Assembly (NCBI GenBank): GCA_029215795.1
Contig: JARDYH010000002.1
Location: forward strand, 9,231,001 to 9,295,000
From: Anniella stebbinsi
Lineage: Eukaryota; Chordata; Lepidosauria; Squamata; Anniellidae
Direction: 5' to 3'
DNA length: 64,000 nucleotides
Below the pieces are notes generated by a model. That model was not told the origin of the DNA. It did no database searches and saw nothing but the letters and a program-made list of their open reading frames with translations. The translations under genes and the position numbers were made by a program. Every line of letters begins with the position of its first letter. Position 1 is the first letter of the stretch. Shown piece by piece: positions 1 through 9,500 of this stretch.

Positions 1-250
1 AACAGACAACATATAAAAACAGTATGCATTTAAAACAACTATGAACTCTCAGCCAGGCCTAAACATAGTTCTGGGGTCAATTAAAAACTCAGCTTTTGCA
101 GTTAAATGCCTGGGAGTAGAGGAGAGTCTTGACCTGGCTCTGAAAAGATAACAATGCTGGAGCCACGTGGGCCACATCAGGGAGATGGTTCCATAATTGG
201 AGGGCCACCACTGAGAAGGCCCTCTCCCTTGTTGCCATCCTCCAATGGTT
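1..250 (-). repeat. L2-type LINE 3' fragment
   Basis: Read on the minus strand this is the end of an L2-like reverse transcriptase frame plus 3' UTR: the stretch with GAGAAGGCCCTCTC on the plus strand is the complement of the codons for the usual C-terminal ERAFSVVAPRLWN-type motif, followed by the LINE tail. It matches other L2 ends in this window (10.7 kb, 23.0 kb). It is 5'-truncated, full of stops and cut by the window edge. Confidence 0.7.
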
Positions 251-480
251 AGTTAGTTAGGCCCTTGCAGCAACCATTACGTGACTAGCTATATCCTCCA
301 TGGGCGCCATTGGTAGTGTTGCCCGGAGCAGTTTCTCAAATTCTTGAACGTGCTCCCAGGTCCAAAAAGTTTGAGTCCACTGATGTATTGTTGTATAATT
401 TGTTGTGAATCACTTCAGGGTTTTTAAAATGGGAAGTGGTATATCACTAGTCTAAAATAAATAAATAAATACTGTAGTAG
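251..480 (+). repeat. Possible LINE/SINE 3' tail, ending in (AAAT)n
   Basis: The stretch ends with a GTGAATCACTTCAGGG...TATATCACT box followed by AAATAAATAAATA, which has the form of a LINE or SINE 3' terminus (GTGAGCCGCC...GCGGGATATAAATAAATA type) in decayed condition. Upstream of that, 250-370 is not recognised. Confidence 0.35.
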
Positions 481-1224
481 TGAAAAATAAATAATGGTCA
501 CGTGTGTGTGTGTAGGTACAAATCTGTCTTCTATCCATAATTCTATTCTGTTCCATTTCCACCTTAATCCAAAAAGAAAAAAAGGAAATAAAAAAATAAA
601 AGAATTCTTTCAGTCCTCATGTTTAAATGCATATTTTGTTACACTTAAACTGCCCAGAACTGTGACACAACATTCAAAGATATGTGAAACGCGGTGGATA
701 GCTAAGTACCGATCATCGCATGTAGTCTAAGAGGCATGGATCAAGTCATTTTGCATAGGAATTCACAAATATCAAATTCCTGTTTGTGTGTGTGTATGTG
801 TGCCCATGCAGTCAGACTGCCAATCATTCTGATGGCAAAGCTCCTACGTGCAAACAATGCTGAGGAAGTGACTTCCTCAGTTTGCTCCATGTGGAAACAA
901 ACCCAGTAGACCTTAATGCTCAGCGTATATAGAGAGCTTTTTAATGGGCTCCAAGCACTTGAACATAGGAATCTACTTTTTATGGAGTCAGCCTATTGGT
1001 TCCTCCAAGCCAATATTGCTTACTCTGACCAGCATCAGCTCACCCAGTTTTGTGGGGGAGATTTTTTCTCACTCCTGCTATTCAAGATCCTTGTCAATGG
1101 ACCCTGGAATCTTCTTCATGGAAAGGATGGGCTGTACTACACAGCTGTGGCTAGGGATGTTGGAGGAGGCTGAGAGGGGGGTGGAGCTGGATGGACACCC
1201 CACTGCTTGGCCTCTCCAACCCTG
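481..1224. other. Unassigned intergenic DNA
   Basis: No repeat or gene recognised. It holds a short GT-rich run near 784-806. Open frames of 70-100 codons here overlap one another on both strands and show no domain or codon bias, so they are taken as chance. Confidence 0.5.
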
Positions 1225-1530
1225 TTTGCTGAGCCCTGCGTAGTTTCCGGACCTGTGCCCCAAGCACCGCTCTGTCCACAGGTGCCCAGCATCCCCCACC
1301 CCTCAGCGAGCCACCATTTGGCATAAAGATGGCAGCTTGGATTCTCCAGAAACACAATGTTACGTTAATGGTGTCCGTAAAGGGGCCACTCATGTGACAC
1401 TGGATTTCTGGAAAACCCCAAGCTGCCATTTTTACACAAAATGGCGGCTCGCTGAGGGGATGGGTGGCCCCATGGCACTCGCCAGGTGCTCGCTGAGTTG
1501 TCTAGCAGCTCACACAGCACAGTGAGCATC
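1225..1530. mobile_element. Palindromic element PalK (foldback/MITE-like)
   Basis: A long imperfect inverted repeat. The left arm (about 1284-1372) carries CCCCTCAGCGAGCC and later ATGGCAGCTTGG; the right arm (about 1384-1480) carries the complements CCAAGCTGCCAT and GGCTCGCTGAGGGG. The centre is near 1377. The arms agree roughly 80% by eye. Such a design is typical of a non-autonomous DNA transposon, but no target duplication was found and there is only one copy in the window. Confidence 0.6.
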
Positions 1531-1680
1531 TTCCACACACAGGACAAGGCATTGCTGTCTGTGACCAACAGCTACATATATCCATGTGCAGACAATGGTG
1601 ATCCTGGTGTGATCAATAGCAACTGAAAAATTGGGGGGAAAGGGAGATAGAAAGGCATCCAATTTTTCCAAAATAACCTG

Positions 1681-1908
1681 GGGTTCATCTACACCTAGAG
1701 CCCTTTCAGGAGTGGGGAGGGATGATTGTGAAGTTTTCAGCTTCAGCGATCATCCCCTATGGGGCACATACCAGGGGCTTTCCACATTATTAGGAGAACC
1801 ATTATGAAGATAAGGTTTTTTTTTTTCACAACTCGTGTGGTTTGCGCAAGATCAGAGTCATGATCCTGCGCGAAGCTGTGATTGATATTTTTTTAAAAAA
1901 ACTCAGTG

Positions 1909-1951
<43 letters not shown>

Positions 1952-2305
1952 TATTTATTTATTTATTTATTACCCGCCTCTCCCTCCCATCGATACCCAT
2001 TCAAAACATGGCGACAATGCTTTTCCCCACACCCCTTCTACCCATGGGATCACTCCGCACAACTGCTTGCCTGGTTGCTGAGCCCCGCTACGTGCGAAGT
2101 ATAGCAGCAGCTTTGGGAAGGGAAGGCACACCACCCACCCCTCCCCCTCAGGATTGGACTGAGAGAGAGGGGGGGAAACGGGACAAAAGCCACCGTCCAT
2201 ATCCCGGGAAAACTGAAGGGTTATCCCCAGATCACCCCTAGATCAGCCTGGTGGGGACGACCTCACTATTGTCATAGAATAAATGGCTGGTGTGGATGAG
2301 GCCCT
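1681..2305. mobile_element. Non-autonomous TIR element PalL with embedded L2 tail
   Basis: The ends form a terminal inverted repeat: GGGTTCATCTACACC on the left and GGTGTGGATGAGGCCC on the right (complement GGGCCTCATCCACACC). No transposase frame is seen. The interior is interrupted at about 1912-1985 by an (AAT)n tract joined to TTATTACCCGCCTCTCCCTC, which is the terminal tail of the L2 subfamily seen again at 21.5, 27.1 and 35.9 kb, read on the minus strand. Confidence 0.55.
1912..1985 (-). repeat. Short L2 3' tail with (AAT)n microsatellite
   Basis: About 13 AAT units, then ATTTATTTATTT and TACCCGCCTCTCCCTC. This is a very short 5'-truncated L2 end on the minus strand lying inside PalL. 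The microsatellite probably grew from the LINE tail. Confidence 0.6.
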
Positions 2306-2559
2306 AGTGTTGATTTCCTTGTCTCCCCACCGCACAAATTTGAATCTATAAACCAGTCAGAAACTCAAAGCAAAACAACTATACTTATAAAGACACAGTT
2401 CATTAGTCATTGATGTTCATTATCCCCCACAGATGAGCTTGGCCTAAGAAATAAAATAATAATAATAATAAAATCTCAATGTAATGCTGTATAGTCATCC
2501 CCTATCATACTCTTGTTATATTTTCTTAATTGTTACTTAGAGGCTTATGTTTATTTTAG

Positions 2560-3245
2560 ATGTAAGGTTCTTGTTTTGAGTGCGTCGACAAATATCTGCC
2601 CATCAATAATGTATATTTCGCATTGAAAACAGCAAATATTTGGCTCAGCCGTCGCCTCTTTAGAACAATACAAATGAGCTCTCATAGGAGACCGATACGA
2701 GGGAGTTCCGTTTTCTCAATTTCTTGTTTCCCCTTCTGCACAAAGAATTATTTATGAGTCTGCAGGTGCTCTTTGCTGCAGATGTAGATGTTAGCTCTGA
2801 CCGGCCCTGTTTCCTACACTGAAAGAGAACAGTCTAGACAAAGGAATAAAACCTGCATATGGCCCAGAGTCCCGCTTTGTTGTCAGGATTTTCAATAACG
2901 CTGTAAGCCCGGGTGGCCTGTCGCTTGCTGCATGCCAGCAAGATGCTATTTTGCCTCGTTCCCCTGGAGTTGCACAAATGAGACTTGGCAGCAGATCCAG
3001 AGACGTTCCTCTCGTGGCAAAGAGCGGGCCATGGAAAGCTGGCACCTCCCACCCTGGCACATCTGGCCACTTTGACTGGCACATCCATGGGCACAGCGCT
3101 GCAAATGTAATTATATTTCCGAGCCTCGTCGCAAACAGTAAGCCCACGTGCCAAATGCTGATCTCTTGCATTGGTGCCAGATGTACGGCATCTGCTTCTC
3201 TTGACTGAGCTTAATTCCATTTGGCCATGAAGGTGCCGTCAAACA
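2560..3245. promoter_or_regulatory. Candidate conserved noncoding element (unique DNA)
   Basis: About 690 bp without resemblance to any repeat in the window. It keeps many CpGs (GTGCGTCGAC, GCCGTCGCC, CCGATACGAGG, TTCCGAGCCTCGTCGC) and AT-rich transcription-factor-like cores (AATGTAATTATATTTCC, GCTTAATTCCATTTGG). Three open frames of 85-128 codons overlap here in different frames, but none shows a recognisable protein, and low stop density in all frames argues for composition rather than coding. Regulatory function is an inference; the flanks 2306-2560 are AT-rich unassigned DNA. Confidence 0.35.
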
Positions 3246-3861
3246 ATGCAGGTGGATGCTGGGGGGGGCGGGGGGAGGCAAAGTAGCAACGGGGGTTCGG
3301 GGCTCATTGGAAGCTGTCACCATGTGATGCAAGGCATTCGAGACATGTTCATTATCACCATCAGTGGTCTTCTTGCGTTGCTTCCATCATATCATAAAGT
3401 CTCGACATCAATGTATGGTCGTTAGCACATCAGAATTGCCACACTGGATCAAACCAAGCTCCAGCTAATCCAGCTGTTCCCGGCTTCAGCCAGCCAGATG
3501 TGTATTTAACATCTCTGTGGCTATATCGGCATCCAGTCATTTGGTGTATTGTTAAGGCACTAAGGATGCTTATATTGGTTTCTGGGGGTACAGCATGGTG
3601 GTCTGTGATGCTGATATGTCATTGGTGAATTAAAGGATAAACCATTCCATTTCCATAAAGGTTGGTGAGGGGTTTTTTTCTGCATGGAAATGTACATGTT
3701 TTAGTGCACTCCCCCCCCCCAATATAGACATCAATCTTGTTCTATCTCCATTCTGTATGAGGAGGGTTTCCCTCCCCCAAATCCTGTACATATTTTTGAG
3801 TGGATTTTACAAATGTAAGCATTTTTAGCTACCTTTTGCAAATGCATTTCCATCCTTGTAT
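3246..3861. other. Unassigned DNA with a SINE-like scrap
   Basis: It contains G- and C-homopolymer runs (about 3260-3275 and 3710-3720). The part 3430-3560 (ACTGGATCAAACCAAGCTCC, CAGCCAGCCAGATG) resembles the body of the tRNA-derived SINE/CR1-tail repeats seen elsewhere (17.7 kb, 23.7 kb), strongly decayed. Nothing else is recognised. Confidence 0.4.
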
Positions 3862-4181
3862 TAGGGTGACCAGATTAAATCCAGGTCAGGGCTCATGTAA
3901 CTTTAACAGTTGTAGAGAAAAGGGAATTTCAGCCAGTGTCATTTGTATGCAATTACTTCCTGGTGAAATTCCCTCTTCATCACAACAGTTAAAGCTGCAG
4001 GGGCCCTGCCTTCTTTTGTATGTGGTCACTCTAGTATAGTGCCTGCACCTTTAATTGTTGTCATGAAGAGGGAATTTCACCAGGGACTAATTGCATACAA
4101 ATGACACTGGCTGAAATTCCCTTTTCTCTACAACTGTTAAAGTTACATGAGCCCTGACCTAGATTTTATCTGGTCACCCTA
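3862..4181. mobile_element. PalA copy 1 (hAT-type dimeric MITE)
   Basis: Starts TAGGGTGACC and ends GGTCACCCTA. It is flanked by an exact 8-bp duplication CCTTGTAT (3854-3861 and 4182-4189), the hAT signature. Two ~140-bp arms are inverted copies of each other (CTTTAACAGTTG...GAAATTCCCTCTTC); the spacer between them reads GGCCCTGCC...GTCACTCTAGTATAGTG. No coding capacity, so it must have been mobilised by a transposase from elsewhere. Confidence 0.93.
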
Positions 4182-4573
4182 CCTTGTATACATACCCCCC
4201 ATGGATTAAAGCATATGTGGATTAAAGCACTTCTTAGAAATGTGTTCCTTGTTTATGCACGTTTCAAATGTGTTCATATTGTACAACACATTGTTTATTT
4301 ATTTGTAATAGCAGACCACATTGCTAGCTGAGATGTATGGACAGAACTCTGATCATAAAATTGGTTCGGCATTCTGTTCTGGGAGGTGCAGATTGGATAA
4401 ATCCATTTTTTAAAAAAGAAATCAAAAGAGTGAATTTCTCACTCATCCCTACCTTAGACAAGTTCATGGAGGAGGAGAAAGCCATCAATGGTATGGCATT
4501 TTCAATGGTGATTAGCCCTGATCGCTTACCAGTATGTACTGAGGACTAACAACTGGGAAAGGCCATTGACATC
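4182..4573 (+). repeat. Unassigned DNA with a CR1 fragment
   Basis: The part about 4455-4560 reads GACAAGTTCATGGAGGAGG and continues like the 3' portion of the CR1 reverse transcriptase gene (residues of the DKFMEEEKAI type). The rest, 4190-4450, is AT-rich with a short direct repeat (ATGGATTAAAGCATATG, GTGGATTAAAGCA) and is not assigned. Confidence 0.5.
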
Positions 4574-5141
4574 GGCCTAATCTACACCAAGCAGGATATT
4601 GCATGTTGAAAGCTGTATGAAAGTGGTATATGAAAGGCAGAAGCCACACCAAGCAAGATATAACACTATGAAAACGGTATATGGTATGTGTCAATGGGTA
4701 GGCTGACCCTATGAAAAGGAGGACAGAGCTCATGTAACTTTAACAGTTGTAGAGAAAAAGGAATTTCAGCCAGTGTCATTTGTATGCAATTAGTTCCTGG
4801 TGAAATTCCCTCTTCATCACAACAGTTAAAGTTGCAGGCACTATACTAGAGTGACCATATACAAAAGAAGGCAGGGCCCCTGCAATTTTAACTGTTGTGA
4901 TGAAGAGGGAATTTCACCAGGAACTCATTGCCTACAAATGGCACTGGCTGAAATTCCCTTTTCTCTACAACTGTTAAAGTTACATGAGCCCTGTCCTCCT
5001 TTTCATATGGTCAGCCTATCAATGGGCCCCAACAGTTGCCAGTGCACTTCAATACTGCTATAAAGCAGTAGTATGGCTCCTGCCTCTTATATACCGCTTT
5101 CATGCCACTTTCATAGTGTGATATCCTGTTTGGTGTAGGCC
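4574..5141 (+). mobile_element. PalB copy 1, interrupted by PalA copy 2
   Basis: The left part (4574-4698) begins GGCCTAATCTACACCAAGC and carries repeated GGTATATG/GAAAGTGGTAT motifs; the right part (5019-5141) carries the complementary GCTTTCATGCC and ATATCCTGTTTGGTGTAG. The two parts join at the TCAATGGG duplication made by PalA copy 2, so the PalA insertion came later. The order of motifs equals PalB copy 2 at 19.39 kb read on the minus strand. The right end runs directly into PalC. Confidence 0.85.
4699..5018. mobile_element. PalA copy 2, inserted in PalB
   Basis: Starts TAGGCTGACC, ends GGTCAGCCTA, with an exact 8-bp duplication TCAATGGG at 4691-4698 and 5019-5026. The spacer reads CACTATACTAGAGTGACC...AAGGCAGGGCC, opposite to copy 1. 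The element splits PalB cleanly, which dates it after that insertion. Confidence 0.95.
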
Positions 5142-5719
5142 TCCATCACACCAGTGATTTCCTGCACTCCTGCCATGCCTGGTGTGTAGATATGCAGCAT
5201 AGCACTCCTGCTGACACCCCTCCTCTTCCCCAGCCTTTCCTGGAATGCTAAAGGTCTGGATTATTTTCCCTAAATGCATTAAATCTGCGGTAAGCCTCCA
5301 TGTAGTTTTAACGAAACTGGGGGCTTGAATGGATTGCATCAGGTCCTGGCAGGGAAAAGCCATCTCTCCCAGCAGTCAGCTCCAAGCCTCAATAGAAAAC
5401 CCAAACCTTGCATCCCTGGCTCAAAAGTCTTTTTTTAAAAATCATACAATGCCTGAATCTGTGCAGAGACAGGATTGTACTCCCTCGATGCCCCCAAAGA
5501 GTCAGACTAAAGGGGCAGTCTGGTTGATGTACTCATCTGCCAGAACCTGACTGGAGGGAAAATGAGAAGGGGAGGGGCAGAGTGGAGTGGAGTGTAACAG
5601 CAACAGAGTGAAAGAGCAGCTATTCAGGTGAAAGGGATCTTACACTTAACACGCGTTTGCCTCAGAGTTAAAAAAATGTGGAGGCAAACCAGGTGGGGGG
5701 AATAGGTGTGATGGAGGTC
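5141..5719 (+). mobile_element. PalC copy 1 (non-autonomous TIR element)
   Basis: Begins CCTCCATCACACCAG and ends GGTGTGATGGAGG, a short terminal inverted repeat. The interior matches copies at 44.5, 50.7 and 59.8 kb (for example GTCTGGATTATTTTCCCTAA, TGGATTGCATCAGGTCCTGG, and a GGAGTGGAGTG tract near 5580). No transposase frame. It abuts PalB copy 1; the same B-C junction recurs at 19.39 kb on the other strand. Confidence 0.85.
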
Positions 5720-6243
5720 ATAGAGTAGGCCAAGGTGTGAAACTATTTAGAATTCTGTCATACATATTCCTAAAGTATTTTAAAAAAGAGTTATTCAGAA
5801 CTAATACCTTTATGTCTATGCACTTTTTTATATATTAGGAAGGTACATTCCTCTCTCTGCCCTGCCTTCAAAGATAATCAAGTTCCGTGGATTCACGAGA
5901 CACCTGTGATTTAAAGAGGTGATGAAATATATTAATGGTTTGTTAAGTTTTAAGTCTAGCTTGTTGTGAATATAGTCCAGGTGTCTATGATGTAGGAGGA
6001 TAATGAGATTCTGGTGCTATAGAAACATTACATAGGCAAAATTGTTTTGGTGTATCTAAAGAAGCCATATTTTTTCAACACCTTTATTTTTTCAAGCCTT
6101 CATGTGCTGCTTGTTAGATCCTTAGAGCAGAGGTGAAGAACATGTGCCCAAAGCGTTGCATATGGGGCTCCATCTTCTTGTGCTTGGGCATACTTGGAAA
6201 CAGAATGCAACAGAAGATGAAACCTGGTCTGATCCAGCAAAAC
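5720..6243. other. Unassigned AT-rich DNA
   Basis: Unique-looking AT-rich sequence with no gene or repeat recognised. The left 8-bp duplication of PalA copy 3 (AGCAAAAC) lies at 6236-6243. Confidence 0.5.
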
Positions 6244-6562
6244 TAGGCTGACCACATGAAAAGGAGGACAGGGCTCCTGTATCTTTAACAGTTTCATAGA
6301 AAAGGGGATTTCAGCAGGTGTCATTTGTATATATGCAGAACCTGGTGAAATTTCCTCATCATCACAAAGTTAAAGCTGCAGAAGCCCTGCCCTCTTTTGT
6401 ACCTGGTCAAGAGGACAGGGCTCCTGCAGCTTTAACTGTTGTGATGAAGAGGGAATTTCACCAGGTTCTGTATGCATACGAATGACACCTGCTGAAATTC
6501 CCTGTCCTTTGCAACTGTTAAAGATACAGGAGCCCTGTCCTCCTTTTCATATGGTCACCCTG
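6244..6562. mobile_element. PalA copy 3 (older subfamily)
   Basis: TAGGCTGACC to GGTCACCCTG with an exact 8-bp duplication AGCAAAAC (6236-6243 and 6563-6570). It belongs to the variant with CTCCTGTATCTTTAACAG and GCAGCTTTAAC arms rather than the CTCATGTAAC variant. Its spacer is shortened (CTGGTCAAGAGGACAGGGC), and it is more diverged than copies 1 and 2. Confidence 0.93.
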
Positions 6563-6570
6563 AGCAAAAC

Positions 6571-6930
6571 CATTAGGTGGGTGACCACACATAAGAGGGC
6601 CTTCTCTGCAGTGGCACCACGCCTTTGGAACAAGCTCCCATTGGAAGTCTGCCATGCTCTGACATTGCAGGCTTTTAAGGAGGCCTTGGAAACATATTAT
6701 TTTACCATGGTCTTCTCGTGGTATGCTTACTGTTGTGGCTGCTGTTGCCGTTGTTGCTGGGGGGAGGTTGTATTGTTGGCTTTTATTGTTTTTAATTTTA
6801 TTCCGTTTATGTTTTTATTGCTTTTAACATTTTAACTGATTTTATGTATTTTATTGTTGTAACCACCTTGCAAGGGCTTCTGGCCAGAAAGGCGTCCGAG
6901 AAATGTTTTAAATAAATAAATGTATTGTAT
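6571..6930 (+). pseudogene. L2 LINE reverse transcriptase C-terminus and 3' UTR, dead
   Basis: On the plus strand the frame near 6585-6715 encodes the usual L2 C-terminal sequence (KRAFSAVAPRLWNKLP followed by an FKEALETYYF-like end). The 3' UTR follows, with T-rich DNA and a terminal AAATAAATAAATG. It is 5'-truncated, as is typical for L2, and starts directly after the duplication of PalA copy 3. Confidence 0.8.
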
Positions 6931-7259
6931 TCTCATTTGGCTGGTCCAAACTGATTTGGAACAGTATGCTACCCAAAAAAACCATTACTCTAACTTGGTA
7001 TGGCAGTTTTATCCTTATCTAAACCATTCATACTGACATTAATATGACTTCTTTGGAGCAAATGAGCTGTGAATTTGTGTCATGTGGCTGTTCACCATGG
7101 TGTGAGCCTTTTAAAAAATGCCTCTTTCTTGCACATCCGCTCTCCATTGCATCCCCCCTAAAAGAAAAAAAAGAAAAAAAACCTGTATTTACACAAACGT
7201 ATTTATCTTTCCTTTGTAATTAGCACTTATGTTCCACTCCCCTATTCCTCACACTTAAA
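6931..7259. other. Unassigned unique DNA
   Basis: AT-rich unique sequence with an A-rich run near 7161-7180. No feature recognised. Confidence 0.45.
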
Positions 7260-7610
7260 TGTGTCACCTTATTGATTGTACTCCAACAGCCCAACTCGCT
7301 AAACAATTTTATGTGGTAGCTTCCAGTGATTTACGGTGAGTAATGATGTAACTAAGGAGTATCATTTGGGCTAGCTAATAGGAAGTATGATGCCAATCAA
7401 TAGCCGTAATGGCTTTGCTAATAGCTGGGGGCTCCCTTTTTCCATGGGAATGAGTTGCCCTTGCAAACCTATTATCTCTGGGCCTGATCTTCAAGTTGAT
7501 TTAAATCAACTCATGTTGCGGACGAGTTGCATCAATTTATGCCTCTTATGACTTGGGTGTCTCTGGTCCATGTAATTAAGCAGCCCTGAAATGAATGCAT
7601 GCGCTGTGGT
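7260..7610. promoter_or_regulatory. Candidate conserved noncoding element
   Basis: Unique DNA with dense homeodomain/POU-like cores and no repeat similarity: GCTAGCTAATAGGAAG, CCAATCAATAGCCGTAATGG, GCTAATAGCTGG, a perfect GTTGATTTAAATCAAC palindrome (about 7495-7510) and CATGTAATTAAGC. The signature suggests an enhancer, but no alignment was possible. Confidence 0.35.
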
Positions 7611-7707
7611 GGACTCCTCCACTGGGTAACTGGAATGGACAAGTTTGGTGCATACAGAAAGTAACTATGAAGATCAGAGTCAGCAGAATGCAATGTTCTT
7701 ACCTTCC

Positions 7708-8242
7708 TAGGGTGACCATCTGGAAAGGAGGACAAAGCTCCTGTATCTTTAACAGTTGTATTGAAAAGGGAATTTCAGCAGGTGTCATTTCTAGGCATGC
7801 AGCACTTGGTGAACTTCCCTCTTCATCACCACAGTTCAAGCTGCTAACGTATAGTTAGAATGACTAGATACAAAAGAGGGCAGGGCTCCTGCAGCGTTAA
7901 CTGTTGTGATGAAGAGGGTATTTCACTAGGTGCTACATGCATACAAATGACACCTTGTGAAATTATATCCTGCTGGACATCAGAAAAAGCTCCCTGACTG
8001 TTACAGCAGTATGACAATGGAACCAATTACCTAGGGAGGTGGTGGGTTCTCCCACCCTAGAGGCCTTCAAGAGGCAGCTGGACAGCCATCTTGTCAGGGA
8101 TGCTTTCAGATGGATTCCTGTATTGAGCTCAATGGCCTTATTGGCCCCTTCCATCTCTACGATTCTATGATTCTAAATTCCCTTTTCAATACAACTGTTA
8201 AAGATACAGGAGACCCATCCTCCTTTCCATATGATCACCCTA
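7708..8242. mobile_element. PalA copy 4, interrupted by a CR1
   Basis: TAGGGTGACC to GATCACCCTA with exact 8-bp duplication TACCTTCC (7700-7707 and 8243-8250). The right arm is split at 7964/8175 by a short CR1 insertion. It belongs to the CTCCTGTATC subfamily like copy 3. Confidence 0.93.
7965..8174 (+). repeat. CR1 LINE 3' end inserted in PalA copy 4
   Basis: About 210 bp of CR1 3' end on the plus strand: remains of the reading frame (TCCCTGACTGTTACAGCAGT), GCCTTCAAGAGGCAGCTGG, ATTCCTGTATTGAGC, and the diagnostic tail GATTCTATGATTCT. A short target duplication AAATT flanks it (7960-7964, 8175-8179) within the PalA arm. It is therefore younger than PalA copy 4. Confidence 0.9.
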
Positions 8243-8250
8243 TACCTTCC

Positions 8251-8980
8251 CATTTTACAGCAATGTTTTGCTTTAGAGTATACCCTGATGGGCCACTTTT
8301 ATTAAAGATCTGCAGAGTGAGAAAACCTACACGGGCATTTTTATTTTCTCGGGCAGGATATTCCTTGCCTGTGAAGTGGTGCCTGCCAGTTTGCCACTCC
8401 ACAGGCTTGCCCATTTTGGGGTAGGGAGACCTTCCCGTGTCGCCTTCCCTCGCACCGTAAAGCTCCGAGTGGCTGAGGAAGGTAGGGGTTACCTTTGATG
8501 CCAATCTCACCAGCTGAAGCCATAAAACTCACGGCTTGGAGCCTCAGGCATTACCCATCGCCACAACAGTGCCTGTGAATGCGCACCAATCCTAAACCCG
8601 CTCCAGATGCCCGCACATGCCTGTCTTTTTAAGAATTGTGACTGAAACATTTAGCAAATAGCCAGATTAAACTATTTAATACTCCATACCTGTCTTGCAG
8701 TGTGAAGTAGGTGAAAACACACACAACCGGAAGCTGATTATGAGCAAAAAGATCCTACTTGGCCCTCAAATGAGCGACCAACAAACTCGCACTGCCTACA
8801 GGGAGGGAGCCACAAAACAAGAACACTTGGGGAGGGGTGAGCCACCATAAATATCTGCTTAGTTCCCTCTCCACCATGGTGGCATCACCAGTGGGGCAGC
8901 CAGTGGCTAGCCCCTACGCCACCTCGTCACCCCAACCCCACCCGCAATGGCCCTCACACGCCCAGGCATGCCGGGTGCAA
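8251..8980. repeat. Old GC-rich dispersed repeat, family J (candidate)
   Basis: Fragments resemble 42.6-43.5 kb: GGCCCTCAAATGAGCGAC here and GGCCCTCAAAAGAGCGAT there, CCTCAGGCATTACC versus CCTCAGGCATCACC, and CCCATTTTGGGG versus CCCATTTGGGG in the same order. Both regions are GC-rich and decayed. Family and class are unknown; open frames here are not recognisable. Confidence 0.45.
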
Positions 8981-9435
8981 TGAGAAGGCACTTTCTTTTT
9001 CCCTGTGATTCCAACTCTTCCCTCGGAACATAATCTCTTTTTCATCCAAGTCTTGGCGAAAATTTCCTAGGTCTGGCTTTCAACATTTGGGAGAACTGTG
9101 CAGTCCGTGTGTACACAGGACAGGCAGCAGGGGGCGCCAGATGCTGAGGAAGCCCTTAGTTTTTGAGAGTGAGCTTAGGGATGCCCACTAAATCAACAGC
9201 AAATAGCGAGGCAGATTCTGTAAGCTCCTCCCTTGGATGATGTGACCATAGGTGGGGCTGAGGGCACCCTCCCCAATCTTCATTGACAGGAAGAGCAGAA
9301 AGGAATTGCCCCATGTTGCTACATGTTCACAAAGATTTTTCCAACACCCAGACCAGGATGGGCTGCACCCTGAAAAAATGAGCCAATAGCTGCATTGATA
9401 TCAAATAGAGGGCACTGCCTACATAAAAGATGTAT
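8981..9435. other. Unassigned DNA
   Basis: No gene or clear repeat. Contains CAGCAGGGGGCGCCAGATG near 9125, which resembles the CTCF consensus core (CCAGCAGGGGGCGC); this is a motif match by eye only. Confidence 0.4.
9124..9145 (+). promoter_or_regulatory. CTCF-like motif
   Basis: The run GCAGCAGGGGGCGCCAGATG closely follows the vertebrate CTCF core motif (CCASYAGRGGGCGC). One strong match in a 64-kb window may be real or chance; occupancy cannot be judged from sequence. Confidence 0.4.
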
Positions 9436-9467
<32 letters not shown>

Positions 9468-9500
9468 GATTTATTTCTTACCCGCCTCTCCGTCTAGATT
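9436..9500 (-). repeat. Very short L2 tail with (AAT)n
   Basis: (AAT)n then GATTTATTTCTTACCCGCCT, the same minus-strand L2 terminus as at 21.54 and 27.08 kb, truncated to some 60 bp. Confidence 0.6.

Noticed and set aside
2791..3220. Two overlapping minus-strand frames of 126 and 128 codons
   Set aside because: Different frames over the same DNA and no recognised protein; treated as a conserved-looking noncoding block instead.
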